In this document: one piece after another, positions 1 through 21,537 of the stretch
Layout: every line of letters starts with the position of its first letter
Position numbering within the stretch: position 1 is the first letter of the stretch
Translations under genes and position numbers: made by a program
Source: Amoebidium appalachense
Lineage: Eukaryota > Ichthyosporea
Length of the DNA stretch: 25,092 nucleotides
Reading direction: 5' to 3'
Assembly (NCBI GenBank): GCA_963693365.1
Contig: CAVNZM010000056.1
Span: forward strand, 1-25,092
The notes under the pieces: model-generated
Database searches by the model: none
The model's input: only the letters and a program-made list of their open reading frames with translations
What the model was told of the DNA's origin: nothing

Positions 1-12983
<12,983 letters not shown>

Positions 12984-13217
12984 AAGGGGAGAAGGGGGGG
13001 GGGGGGGGGGGGGGGGAGGGGGGGGGGGGGGGGGGAGGAAGAGAGGGGGGAGGGGGAAGGGCTGGCGAGGAGGACTTGCAACTTCTAATTTTTTGGTAAA
13101 CCTAGGTTTTGTTGGTACACAAAGGCCACGATCATATTCTATAAGCGTATTTAATGACCATTTAATTAATATATATTTCTCTGCAACAGGTCTCAATCAA
13201 TTGTTATCGCGTGGAGG

Positions 13218-13253
<36 letters not shown>

Positions 13254-15482
13254 GGGTCCTTCTGTTGCCGTATTTGTTATTTTTATTCAAAGTTTTCTGT
13301 TCTTTTTTCTTTTATCTTTTCTTTTCTTTTCTTTTTTCTTTTCTTTCTTTCTTTCTTTCTTTTTTTTCTTTTCGGTGTGTGTGTGTGTTGGGGGGGGGGG
13401 GGGGGGGGGGGGGTGTTAATATTAGATTGAGCCACAAGCACCGCAGGAGCTTAATTGATTTCCTTCAATGATCTACCAGCACTGAACTGATGAGTCAATG
13501 CTGCTTCAGCCTGCTGAATATTTCGATGAATTGACCTCTCATGCAAAAGTTCTCTCGTGAATGAATGATAACCTGGTCGACGTGTGATACTTGCGCGGTT
13601 TCAGAAACAAATGCTTCTGAGTGGACCATTAAAATCATAACCAATAACAACCATTGGCTGACTGTTCAGTATGTATTTATGTGCACCTGTTGATTGGAGC
13701 TGGCCTCCACCTTAGGTCCTTGTGCATACACACACAAATAGAATACACACCTGCACGGCGGCCTCTTGGCACACCTCTGGTGTATACGTAACCATCGATA
13801 TCTGACCCCTCCCTATATTTTGCAACCCTCCCCCCCCCCTGCCCGGCCGCCCGGCCTCTTTGATTCTTCTTAAATTTAGTTTAACTTAGTAGAATTAGTA
13901 CTGAGTGCAAATTTAAGGGTGATATTAAGTTTTGAAGTTAGCCGTCCATGGTGACTGTCAGTGAACATTTGATCATGTGACCGTGCAGCCCCAACCACTC
14001 CGGACATGGCCACCACGCCAAATATTATGTCACAACGCATGCATGCGCGGCTTGATCAAACGTAAAGGCGTACACACATTACTGGTCTATAGTACTTGCA
14101 CTTCGCAAACATAGGTCCGCGCGCGGACACACACACGTTCACACACACCCAAATCGTGGCAGAGGGCCAAACTGTGTAGGTGCATGCACACACGCACACG
14201 TGCACACGTGTACAGGCACACCGTAGCGCAAATTTGAGCAGAGTTATGCACACACTACACGTACGCCACCTATATACACAAGTCAAAATGCACACACACA
14301 AATACACCATGGGAAGTGTACATCACTGTCACCTGTACAGGTGCATATGGCTGGGTTACGTAGACCTGAACACTCTTGTGTCTCAACGGTGTCGACGTGT
14401 CATGGCGAGTACCGAATACACACTATAGTTCAGCATTTTCAGGTTAGCAGTCCACCATAGCTGGTAGCACACTAGTTTTTCTTGCAACCAAACCATAGTA
14501 TTAGCAAGCACACAGCCACCTGCTAGGACCCTGCCTCCACAAATCCTTCCTCACCAGATTCTGAAGGCAAAAAGGGAATAACCTGGTGTTTCGGAACTAC
14601 AAGCAGAACGGGTTGGCATGATAAATCTCTCTGGGAAGTATAGCTTTGAAAAAAGCTACACCCCAACACGACCAGCGTGCCGGAGAAAATAACGGTCGGG
14701 CCAGCAGACCGTTGAGCCAAAAGCCTTTCCTTGGCTCATTCCTTTCTTTTCTGTCTTTCATCTTTTTTTTTTTTTTTTTTCTTTTTTTTTTTTTCCCGTC
14801 CCATACCCAGCCTTTCCCCTCCTAAACTGGGCTTACCATGCCCCAGTACCTAACCAAACTCCTATTTTCATTGAAACCTTAGCGCCTTTCTCATATTCAC
14901 ACAAGTCTCATTTGCCTAACTCCTCTGCTCGTTAAAATATTATAGACACACGCTCACTCATATCACCCCCCCCCCCCCCCCCCCTTTTTTTTTTAATTAA
15001 TTTTTTTCTTTTTTTGCTCCCCCCCCCCCCCCCCCCCCCCCCCCTCCCCCAGAGCCTGCTTTCCAATCCCATACACTACACAAACATATATAACATCAGA
15101 AGTACAAAAGCCAAATAGGACATCCCTGCTTTAATAAGATCAGGCGTTGCTTCATGCATATATCCAAAACACTAGTATAATCTATAGACATGGGGTAAGT
15201 CAGTGGTGCTCTCATGAATCAGTTTTTGCACAAAATACTCGTCACAATTTAAAGTATTAAAACAATTATCGTTTCTGCACGCTGCACACATGCTGTCAGT
15301 TGGGAGGGCCAAAACATATAAAGGCACCCAATGAGCAGTTTCACGTACTGCAAACGGCAGGTAAGACCACCGTGTTCCGGAAGGCGCGCGTCGAGTAAAC
15401 CGTCAACCGTAGATTGTTTACATTCGCTCGTGCAATCAGTAGTAGCAATCATACCATCCGCCAAAACATACCAAATAGGCGT
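12984..15482. other. Host intergenic region without a recognised gene
   Basis: The region holds G runs (12998-13040, 13216-13253, 13391-13413), a TTTC repeat (13300-13372), scattered CACA (13728-13740, 14130-14230), T runs (14763-14794), and C runs (14967-14984, 15018-15044). Between 13430 and 15480 the composition is otherwise ordinary. I find short open frames but none with recognisable family features. The last 300 nt probably carry the 3' UTR of the leftward PNRC-like gene. No tRNA was seen. Confidence 0.6.
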
Positions 15483-16133
15483 CTAGTCGTGTCGACCGTG
15501 TCCAGTTACAGCACGAGAGTCACCCGCCGAGCTCAGGTTCAACATAGCCTTCAAGTCTCTTGAAAGTTGGTCCTTGTCGCACGTGTCTTTCAGCCAAGAC
15601 ATGGGAGGCGGAGGGAGCACAAAAGGCTCCGGTGCCAAAGTGTACACCCCTGCTGCGTAGAAAGAATCACTGTCTTCTCCTGAATCTTGTTCACTGTTGC
15701 AAGAAATCGTGCGCTGCCGCGGTGTCACATCACCAGAGTAAAACATTGGTTGCGGGAAGAAGTTTGCAGTTGGTGCAGAAGAGCCATACGTAAACGAAGC
15801 CGCGTGAGGAATGTAGTAGTTGTAGTGGCTTGGTGGAACCGGAACAGGGGTAGTGGGCGTAGACTTCAGTTCTGAATTACGTTTGTTATTTTTGCTCTTG
15901 CCACTCTTTGGTGTTTGTGGCTCGTTGCTCGTGGTTGGGCGTGCCTTCAGAGGTGTCTTTGCGCGCCTTTTTTCTTGTGGAGTGGTGACAGGAACGGTCA
16001 AGGGCTCGATGGGAAAAACAGGTGCAGAGTTCACAGTTGCAAGACGAGGTTTGCTTGTTTTTTGGTTTGATGGTTGCACAGTTTCTATCATTCTTTGCGC
16101 CTTCTGAGGCGTAGTATCAACATTAGGCGCCAT
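15483..16133 (-). CDS. PNRC-like mRNA decapping cofactor
   Basis: This intronless 216-residue protein is low in complexity and rich in Pro, Ser and Thr. Residues 77-86 carry a basic SGKSKNNKRN patch. Residues 158-180 align residue for residue with the signature of proline-rich nuclear receptor coactivators: FYAAG, an acidic/Pro spacer, VLPPPP, then W180. A short amphipathic LKAMLNL helix follows at 194-200, like the LKTLLKV end of PNRC2. In animals PNRC2 bridges DCP1 and UPF1 in mRNA decay and binds nuclear receptors; the PP-W motif binds the DCP1 EVH1 domain. The ATG (AAAATGGCG context) is the first of the frame. Host rather than viral origin is inferred from the family and from lower GC than the neighbouring block. 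Function here is inferred from the motif only. Confidence 0.75.
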   Translation of the reverse strand: MAPNVDTTPQKAQRMIETVQPSNQKTSKPRLATVNSAPVFPIEPLTVPVTTPQEKRRAKTPLKARPTTSNEPQTPKSGKSKNNKRNSELKSTPTTPVPVPPSHYNYYIPHAASFTYGSSAPTANFFPQPMFYSGDVTPRQRTISCNSEQDSGEDSDSFYAAGVYTLAPEPFVLPPPPMSWLKDTCDKDQLSRDLKAMLNLSSAGDSRAVTGHGRHD

Positions 16134-17039
16134 TTTGAAGTAGTAAGCGCGCTAGCGCTGAACACGCAGACACTTAAAAGAAACGACACACACTTGAAAA
16201 AAACAAAACTGGAAACCCAAAGCCTGTGGGCCTTCGGCTGGGAAGCTTGCGGTGTGGCAGCCAGCAATGGCTGGGAGACTCAAAGAGCGGTAACACCAGC
16301 AAGATGATAAGTGCGCTCAACAGTGCATTTAATTGCGTTGTTATATTTTAAAGCTTTTATTCCCTGCTTTTATGCTCTAAACTCTAGGAGCCTAAGAATT
16401 CAATGTTGCCGGATTTAGCGTCAGGGCTAAACGTGGGCAAACGTGTATGCCTCCGTCTACAATACATTACCAAATTCAGGTTTTTTTTCTTTTTCTTTTT
16501 CAGGAAAAGGTGTAAAGAGATACATACCTCCGTCTACATTACCGAATTCAGGTTTTTTTCTTTTTCTTTTTACAGGAAAAGGTGTAAAGAGGTACATGGA
16601 TTTTATTTTGATGTACCTTTGAAGCCAAGCGTATGGTTTCTTTTCATCATTTTTAAATGTACTGCTCATGAGCTCACGGCTACATAGGCAGTAGTTAGGC
16701 AGGGATCTGCAGATTCTGCGCCAATCAACAAGGTCACCTCCTTACGTAAGTCACGGTAAGTGCCAAACCTGGCACATTTTGATCAGTGCAAGCGCATGCA
16801 TGTCAAGCTCTCATAGACAATCCAAGTCATTTAAGCCTTCCCGTATATTTAGCAAAAAGAATATCGTAATCAAAATTATCTTTTTAATACTCTTCTACCC
16901 TTCCATTACATGCTCTGGGTTTGTTGTATGATTCTCAGGTGTAAACGTTGCGATTCCTGATTGGTATTCATTTTGCCCATATATGGTTAGATGCGATTAC
17001 AGTTGGGATATTCGGGTTGGTTGTAAGGTTTTCCGGGTC
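16134..17039. other. PNRC-like upstream region and host flank of the junction
   Basis: This stretch of about 900 nt is AT-rich. It includes short inverted repeats near 16230-16280 (CCAGCAATGGCTGG), a tandem duplication at 16450-16600 and otherwise unique sequence. No gene is recognised. Composition shifts abruptly to nearly pure G+C after about 17030. Confidence 0.6.
16450..16600 (+). repeat. Tandem duplication of about 75 bp
   Basis: Two copies start at CCTCCGTCTACA (16450 and 16527). Each contains ATTCAGG, a T/C tract, and AGGAAAAGGTGTAAAGAG followed by (A/G)TACAT. The copies differ by small indels and substitutions. Confidence 0.9.
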
Positions 17040-17200
17040 GGGCCGAAGGCCCTAACGGGCCGCAGGCCCGCCTATTGGGCCGCCAGGCCCTAGGCCTGGG
17101 GCCCGGGGCCCCGGGGACCGGGGGGCCCGGCCCGGCCCGCGAGCCACCCCGCCCGGCCCGGCCCGCGGGGGAGGGGGTTAGCAGGCCAAAAAGGCTTGGC
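17040..17200. repeat. Cluster of GC hairpins at the host/virus boundary
   Basis: Three hairpins follow one another: GGGCC-GAA-GGCCC (17040-17052), CGGGCC-GCA-GGCCCG (17056-17070) and GGGCC-GCCA-GGCCC (17077-17090). The palindromic CCTAGGCCTGG/GGGGCCCC sequence follows at 17088-17116, and GGCCCGGCCCG repeats run to about 17170. The region separates AT-rich host flank from the first viral-like ORF. It could be a replication or terminal element, a promoter-proximal structure or a simple GC expansion. Confidence 0.8.
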
Positions 17201-17205
17201 AGAGG

Positions 17206-18216
17206 ATGGCGACAGGTGAGACGAGACCGGTGACTGGGAGTCCCCAAGACCCGGTCAAAGTGACTGGGAGTCCCCAAGATCCGATCAAAGTGACTGGGCG
17301 TCCCCAAGATCTGATTGGTCGAGAGACTTGGGATGACATCATCAACATCAAGCTGCGCGGCGTAAGCAAGCCCACCCCGATGGCCCCCTTCAAGACCCTG
17401 CTCGAGATCATCTACCTGCTGCCCGGCAAGCGTGCACACGAGGTGCGCCGCACGAGCGCGGCGTACATGTCGCGTCTGCTCGCCGGCGACCTGTCGCTCA
17501 TCGACGACATCGAGGCCCGCTACACCAACAGCACGCCCGAGGAGCGCGAGTTCTTCCGTAACGGCGTCGAGGAGACCCCCGAGCGCGCGGCCAAGCGCAC
17601 GGCCCGCGAGGCGCAGCTGGAGGAGCTGGTGGCCGAGAAGACCAAGCTGCTGAAGGTTGCCATGGAGCTGATGGACGAGCAGCGGCTGACCATTGCGCTG
17701 CGCAACGGGGCCATCCGCCAGATGCGCGAGCAGATCAACTCGGACCCCCACACGCTCAACGAGCGCGTGCTGCCCGATGACGTAGGCAAGTGTGCACTGG
17801 ACGTCGGATGCGAGGTGCTGCGCGCACGCCTGCTCAACTTTGCCAACAGCGTGGTGAGTGCGCTGTTCTCCGACCAGACATCGGGCGAGGCGTGGCTGAT
17901 CCGCAAGTTCGTCAAGGACACCATCGGCGTGAGCATCTGGGACGAGAAGGAGGGGCGCGTGAGCGTGGTGCTTGCCCGCACGGCAGTGCAGGGAGCCATC
18001 AAGCGCCGGATCATCGAGGGGTGGAAGCGCAACGTCACCTACTGCACGGAGATGACGGTGCTCGAGGCGTACACGGTGCTCAGTAGGGCACGGGACTGGC
18101 TGTGCCTGCACATGCCCAAGACACAGCACACACACAACTTCAGCGACGTGGTGGACCTCCTGGAGTCCAAGTACACGGGGGTCCAGCCGCTTGCCATGGA
18201 GCCGGCACTTGTTTGA
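17206..18216 (+). CDS. Viral-like protein with LLPGK/VRR domain and N-terminal repeats (ORF A)
   Basis: 336 residues. Residues 9-38 are three 10-residue repeats (VTGSPQDP.K type). Residues 46-104 contain LLEIIYLLPGKRAHEVRRTS followed by LLAGDLSLIDDIEARY. From memory, this resembles a domain common in proteins of algal giant viruses and their integrated copies (pattern LLPG+.A..+RR..A.....LGGDLSLIDE+). Residues 110-180 are charged and probably coiled coil, and a mixed alpha/beta C-terminal domain follows. The function of the family is not known to me; a DNA-binding or regulatory role is a guess. The start ATG lies directly after the GC-hairpin region. No TATA box is seen. Confidence 0.85.
   Translation: MATGETRPVTGSPQDPVKVTGSPQDPIKVTGRPQDLIGRETWDDIINIKLRGVSKPTPMAPFKTLLEIIYLLPGKRAHEVRRTSAAYMSRLLAGDLSLIDDIEARYTNSTPEEREFFRNGVEETPERAAKRTAREAQLEELVAEKTKLLKVAMELMDEQRLTIALRNGAIRQMREQINSDPHTLNERVLPDDVGKCALDVGCEVLRARLLNFANSVVSALFSDQTSGEAWLIRKFVKDTIGVSIWDEKEGRVSVVLARTAVQGAIKRRIIEGWKRNVTYCTEMTVLEAYTVLSRARDWLCLHMPKTQHTHNFSDVVDLLESKYTGVQPLAMEPALV
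17230..17319 (+). repeat. Three in-frame 30-bp repeats in ORF A
   Basis: Copies start at 17230, 17260 and 17290 with core GTGACTGGGAGTCCCCAAGA. The first two differ by two or three bases and the third is more diverged. They encode a repeated Val-Thr-Gly-(Ser/Arg)-Pro-Gln-Asp decapeptide. Confidence 0.9.
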
Positions 18217-18278
18217 CGCGTGGTGGTTTTGGATAGACAAATCTAGGTTGAGGATGATAGGTGTTTGGTGGCTGTAAA

Positions 18279-18288
18279 TTATTATAGG
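18279..18288 (+). promoter_or_regulatory. TATA-like box of ORF B
   Basis: TTATTATAGG lies about 25 nt before the ORF B ATG in a 95-nt AT-rich gap between ORFs A and B. The call rests only on composition and spacing. Confidence 0.4.
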
Positions 18289-18311
18289 AGAGTAAGACAG
18301 ATACACCCACC

Positions 18312-19421
18312 ATGGCGTCAGAGGAAGTAGAGACCTCCATAGAAGACAAAAAACACACCGAAACCACTGAAATGACACTGCACAAAGTAATTGAAGAGAA
18401 AATCCATCACATATTAGATGACCTCGAGACCAAGACTAGAACGACAGTCTCCCCAGGAGTCACACAGGCTGTACTGGAAACAATGTCAAATGTATTGCCG
18501 CTCTTGACTTCCAGTAAGGCATTAGATTCGAAGTCTGTAAAATTCAAGAACATCGAAAATAAAATAAAAAGAATCAAGTCCGAGTCCACCAAACTGGGAG
18601 AGGCTCTCAAAACTCTAGGAGAGTTCAATGAATTGGTGAGAGACACCAGAAACAAGGTTGTCGTCAGTTTGGGGTCTGAAAACATTGCCGAGAAAATATC
18701 AAGGGAAACCGACACACTCAACGCTTCGCTGGGCAAGCTCGCGGCCCAATTAGAAAACAACAGATCCTTGATTGACGCAATCGACATATCCGGAAAAAAC
18801 ACGACCGAGTACAAACGAAGGCTGGAAGCCTTGATCGTACAATCAAGCAGCAACACCCGAGGAACAAACACGACAGGCTATCATTACAGGCCCCGAGATT
18901 CGGATGTTTGGATGGCCACTTTTGTTGACATATACAGCGGAAAGGTGTTTGTCCAAGCGCAATCACCCTGGGTTCTGTGCGACGGCATCATCAAGAGGGC
19001 CATTTTTTCAGGCCTGATGGTGTTTCAAGGAGAAAGAGGGTCCAACTGTTGGGTGCTGAAAATCCCAGGATCAAACAGATATATAGTGATCCCCCTCCAA
19101 CGATGCACGGCCAAAAAAGTCGAGATGTTTGATGGTGTGACATTCATGGAGTCATCTGTGGATGTCTTGTTGTTTGCCGGAGACCAGGACTTTGCTTATG
19201 GGTGCATGCTGGCATACCAACACGCAATGGCGGGCCTGTGGACGATAGCACACGTTACAACAAACTGCTTTGCACGGTCATGTGGTTTTGGGAAGGAGGG
19301 AGACCCTGAAGCAACGCACGAGCCCACGCGGGAAGACTTGTCCGGGGACACACAGGCGGTCCATGGCTACATACAGGCCCTGCAATCCTCATCCATCCAG
19401 GATTCGGTGGATGGTATATAA
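18312..19421 (+). CDS. Unrecognised viral-like protein with long N-terminal coiled coil (ORF B)
   Basis: 369 residues; the ATG has a strong CACCATGG context. Residues 1-190 are charged and helical (for example NIENKIKRIKSESTKLGEAL and a following ETDTLNASLGKLAAQLENN), suggesting oligomerisation. Residues 195-330 look like a globular beta-rich domain with many aromatic residues and cysteines. The last 40 residues are polar. There is no signal peptide or transmembrane segment. I do not recognise the family. The coiled-coil stalk plus globular head could suit a virion or fibre-like component, but this is inference only. Base composition is lower in GC than ORFs A and C on either side. Confidence 0.8.
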   Translation: MASEEVETSIEDKKHTETTEMTLHKVIEEKIHHILDDLETKTRTTVSPGVTQAVLETMSNVLPLLTSSKALDSKSVKFKNIENKIKRIKSESTKLGEALKTLGEFNELVRDTRNKVVVSLGSENIAEKISRETDTLNASLGKLAAQLENNRSLIDAIDISGKNTTEYKRRLEALIVQSSSNTRGTNTTGYHYRPRDSDVWMATFVDIYSGKVFVQAQSPWVLCDGIIKRAIFSGLMVFQGERGSNCWVLKIPGSNRYIVIPLQRCTAKKVEMFDGVTFMESSVDVLLFAGDQDFAYGCMLAYQHAMAGLWTIAHVTTNCFARSCGFGKEGDPEATHEPTREDLSGDTQAVHGYIQALQSSSIQDSVDGI

Positions 19422-19422
19422 G
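19415..19422 (+). promoter_or_regulatory. TATA box overlapping the ORF B stop codon
   Basis: TATATAAG matches the TATA consensus perfectly. Its TAA (19419-19421) is the stop codon of ORF B, and it lies 36 nt before the ORF C ATG, implying a very short 5' UTR. Confidence 0.65.
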
Positions 19423-19457
19423 CGACGACCTGCCATGTCTCATGTGTCATATTCAAG

Positions 19458-20759
19458 ATGAACCAGTGGACGACAGTCGAATCTGCCTCCGTGCCCCACG
19501 TGATGAAATGCGAGCGCATCACCTACGCCAACCTGGATCGCAACATCACCGGTCTGGGCGTGGTGGATGGTATATTGTACATGGCGATGGAACATCTTGT
19601 TTTTCAAGTCAACAACGCCGGTCGGATAACTAACCGGAGTGCCGAGCTGAATCCAGGGAAACGCATCAAGGTCATCACGGCCGTTGTCCCATCGGACCGG
19701 ACACTCGTTGACCCTGTTCTTGTCGGCCGAGCTGGATCTCCAACGGAGTACATTGTCCTTGACAGCTACACCCCTGGCATCATACAAGCACACCAAGTGG
19801 GGTTTGTGGCTGACGACCACCAACAGCTATACCTCGAGAATGGGGTGCCAGCATGTTCGCCCCGCCCCCCGATGCCCGTCCGCGATCTGTCGCCCCTGAT
19901 AGGCGGTGTATGGTGCTGCAATCACATGTCCACACGCGGCTACCACAAGCACGACAGAGAAGAAACCAGGAGCTGGATATTCGACACCACGACACAGTGC
20001 GTCTTCGAGGTGTCGGTGCACGGGGTCGGATATGTAGCGGGGCCGTTCACCGAAGTTACAGGCGAATCCCACGCGGCCGTGCACATTGCCGTGTCTGGCC
20101 CTGTAATCTACATGGCTTCGGGAATCAGCTTGTACCGCATAACCCGGCACGCACTGTTCGGCTATTCCACCCAGCAAGCGCCTTACAGGCGTGTCCTAGC
20201 CGACTTTCCGGGTGGGAGGCACATAACCCTGTTGGACGGCAGCGTGAATGCCTGCGCCGAACTCTTGTCCCATTCGAACGGCTTCTTCAGGGTGCTCCTG
20301 GGCACCGGGTACATGGAGCACACCGAAGGCCCTCGTCTGGCAGTAACCACACGGGTGTTTCACTGTGTCCTGCAGTACTTCCACATGGGCAACATCGAGC
20401 TCCCGGCCGACGACAAGCACACGCTCTCGGCCCTCTTTGAACTCGCGGAGTTCGCCTGGTACATAGGGGCCGAGCAACTGAGCCGTGCCGCCCTGTACCG
20501 CGTCCTGTCTCACATGAACGCCCCGAACAGGCGCTTCTTGATGCACGACGAGACACCGGACTGGTACAGTGTTTTGGCGCGAATCAACCACGCGAGCCTT
20601 CCCGCAGAGGAGCTGGCCCTGGCGTTTTTCAAGCACGTCTTTGCGCTGCTGCTGCTCCTGAACACGCGTGCGTGCGTGCCCGAGAGTGCCCTGCCGGATG
20701 AGGTGACGCGCGCGGACCTGTTGTATCTCCACAACACGCCCTACCGGCACATGTATTGA
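19458..20759 (+). CDS. Propeller-like plus BTB/POZ domain protein (ORF C)
   Basis: 433 residues. Residues 253-352 follow the BTB/POZ pattern: RHITLLDG, ACAELLSHSNGFFRVLLGTG, a spacer, VFHCVLQYFHMGNIEL, then LFELAEFAWYIGAEQL and AALYRVL. BTB domains dimerise and often act as Cullin-3 adaptors. Residues 1-250 are rich in short beta-like segments such as DGILYMAMEHLVFQV and GPVIYMASGISLYRI, suggestive of a beta-propeller that could bind a substrate. Residues 353-433 resemble a helical BACK-like extension. Giant viruses and poxviruses encode many BTB proteins, but BTB usually comes first; here the order is reversed. Diversion of host ubiquitin ligase is a reasonable inference. The propeller call is weaker than the BTB call. 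Confidence 0.8.
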   Translation: MNQWTTVESASVPHVMKCERITYANLDRNITGLGVVDGILYMAMEHLVFQVNNAGRITNRSAELNPGKRIKVITAVVPSDRTLVDPVLVGRAGSPTEYIVLDSYTPGIIQAHQVGFVADDHQQLYLENGVPACSPRPPMPVRDLSPLIGGVWCCNHMSTRGYHKHDREETRSWIFDTTTQCVFEVSVHGVGYVAGPFTEVTGESHAAVHIAVSGPVIYMASGISLYRITRHALFGYSTQQAPYRRVLADFPGGRHITLLDGSVNACAELLSHSNGFFRVLLGTGYMEHTEGPRLAVTTRVFHCVLQYFHMGNIELPADDKHTLSALFELAEFAWYIGAEQLSRAALYRVLSHMNAPNRRFLMHDETPDWYSVLARINHASLPAEELALAFFKHVFALLLLLNTRACVPESALPDEVTRADLLYLHNTPYRHMY

Positions 20760-20806
20760 ACATGTGTAGCATCTTGGGCTGCCATTTATTTTCTGTTCCA
20801 CTGGTA

Positions 20807-21223
20807 ATGGGACGTCCTGGCATGGAAATATCCTCTATTGACGGCCTGAAAGGTGTGCTCCGGGATTACACGACGCTCCACGCCCAGCTCAAGGAGCAGA
20901 GCGCACAAACCAAACCCATCAGCCGAAAACTGAACACGATAAAGAAGGCCATTCTCAAGTATATGTCCACCGAGAACGTGCGGTCACTGGAACTGCCCAC
21001 CAAGGACCTGTTGATTCTCCACGAGGCCGTCAAGAAGCCCTCGCTGAGCGAGAACTATCTGCGAAAGCAGTTCGAGGTGTACTTCAAGGACACCAAGCAG
21101 GCCAACGACCTCCTGGCATTTCTCTCCGCCGTCCCCGAGGAGGAGGTGGCCACGAAGCAGTCTCTAAAGCACATCGACAAGGACAACTACATCGAAACCG
21201 AGTCCGTTGTAGATGACGAGTAG
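20807..21223 (+). CDS. DUF5760-like protein (ORF D)
   Basis: 138 residues from this start. A helical N-terminus (LRDYTTLHAQLKEQSAQTK) leads into LNTIKKAILKYMSTENVRSL, an L-P-T-K-D-LLILHE strand, KKPSLSENYL and a helix ending LLAFLSAV. This is the arrangement of a small family widespread in giant viruses (DUF5760, from memory): helical hairpin, KYM...N, beta strand, K-PLs-.YL. The molecular function is unknown. The frame stays open upstream, with an ATG at 20762 (just after ORF C's stop) and another at 20822. I chose 20807 because an AT-rich ATTTATTTT lies just before it and the family begins close to this point; 20822 is equally possible. The tail is acidic. Confidence 0.75.
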   Translation: MGRPGMEISSIDGLKGVLRDYTTLHAQLKEQSAQTKPISRKLNTIKKAILKYMSTENVRSLELPTKDLLILHEAVKKPSLSENYLRKQFEVYFKDTKQANDLLAFLSAVPEEEVATKQSLKHIDKDNYIETESVVDDE

Positions 21224-21255
21224 GGGTGGATTTCTCTTCCCTCTGGCAGGGCGGT

Positions 21256-21269
21256 TTTATTCAAATAAA
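21256..21269. terminator. Back-to-back poly(A) signals between convergent genes D and E
   Basis: AATAAA on the + strand (21264-21269) lies about 40 nt after the ORF D stop. TTTATT at 21256-21261 is AATAAA on the - strand, just past the ORF E stop at 21277. Two opposed signals within 14 nt fit 3'-end formation for both convergent genes and support ORF E being real. Confidence 0.7.
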
Positions 21270-21276
21270 CACGGGA

Positions 21277-21510
21277 TCACACCATTCTGACCAATCTCAA
21301 AGGATATGTCGTAGTCACTGTCTCCCCCCCAGCCATAGCCGTCCTGAATGGCAAACCCCACGTGTAGTCTTGAACGTGGTACTCCGGCTCCCACAGCCCT
21401 CGTAGCCGCTTTGCTTTTCGTTTCCGCTTTGCCCGGGCTCTCTTTGCCCTGCGTCGCGCGGCCGTGCGGCTGTTTCTGCAGCACTGTGTGGCGCCGGCCC
21501 TCCGTGACAT
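21277..21510 (-). CDS. Small Arg/Lys-rich protein (ORF E)
   Basis: 77 residues from the first ATG. Residues 1-33 are strongly basic (an RRRAKRARAKRKRKAKRL stretch), followed by a non-basic tail with WEPEYHVQDYTWG. The design (basic arm, aromatic tail) suits nucleic-acid binding or nuclear targeting. No family is recognised. Support: the frame is intact, a minus-strand AATAAA follows its stop, and it is the only gene-sized frame that fits between D and F. It lies head to head with ORF F (27 nt between start codons). Confidence 0.55.
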   Translation of the reverse strand: MSRRAGATQCCRNSRTAARRRAKRARAKRKRKAKRLRGLWEPEYHVQDYTWGLPFRTAMAGGETVTTTYPLRLVRMV

Positions 21511-21520
21511 TGTATATGCC
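21511..21520 (+). promoter_or_regulatory. TATA-like box of ORF F
   Basis: TGTATATGCC lies 18-27 nt before the ORF F ATG, in the 27-nt divergent gap between E and F. The assignment rests only on spacing and sequence. Confidence 0.35.
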
Positions 21521-21537
21521 CTACACCAAACACCGCC

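Noticed and set aside
12984-13100. Canonical poly(A) signal for ArgRS
   Set aside because: No AATAAA or ATTAAA is seen close after the stop codon; the G-rich stretch gives no basis for a site.
13451-13600. 49-codon minus-strand frame with protein-like composition, plus an overlapping frame ending at 13495
   Set aside because: Two frames look equally plausible, neither starts with a good ATG, and no family is recognised. It could be a terminal exon of an unseen gene, but there is not enough to call it.
15249-15464. 71-codon minus-strand frame directly after the PNRC-like gene
   Set aside because: No recognisable features; more likely the 3' UTR of the PNRC-like transcript.
16987-18378. Long 463-codon frame on the minus strand
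   Set aside because: It is the complement of ORF A. High GC lowers stop frequency, the amino-acid pattern is low-complexity, and ORF A has the recognisable domain.
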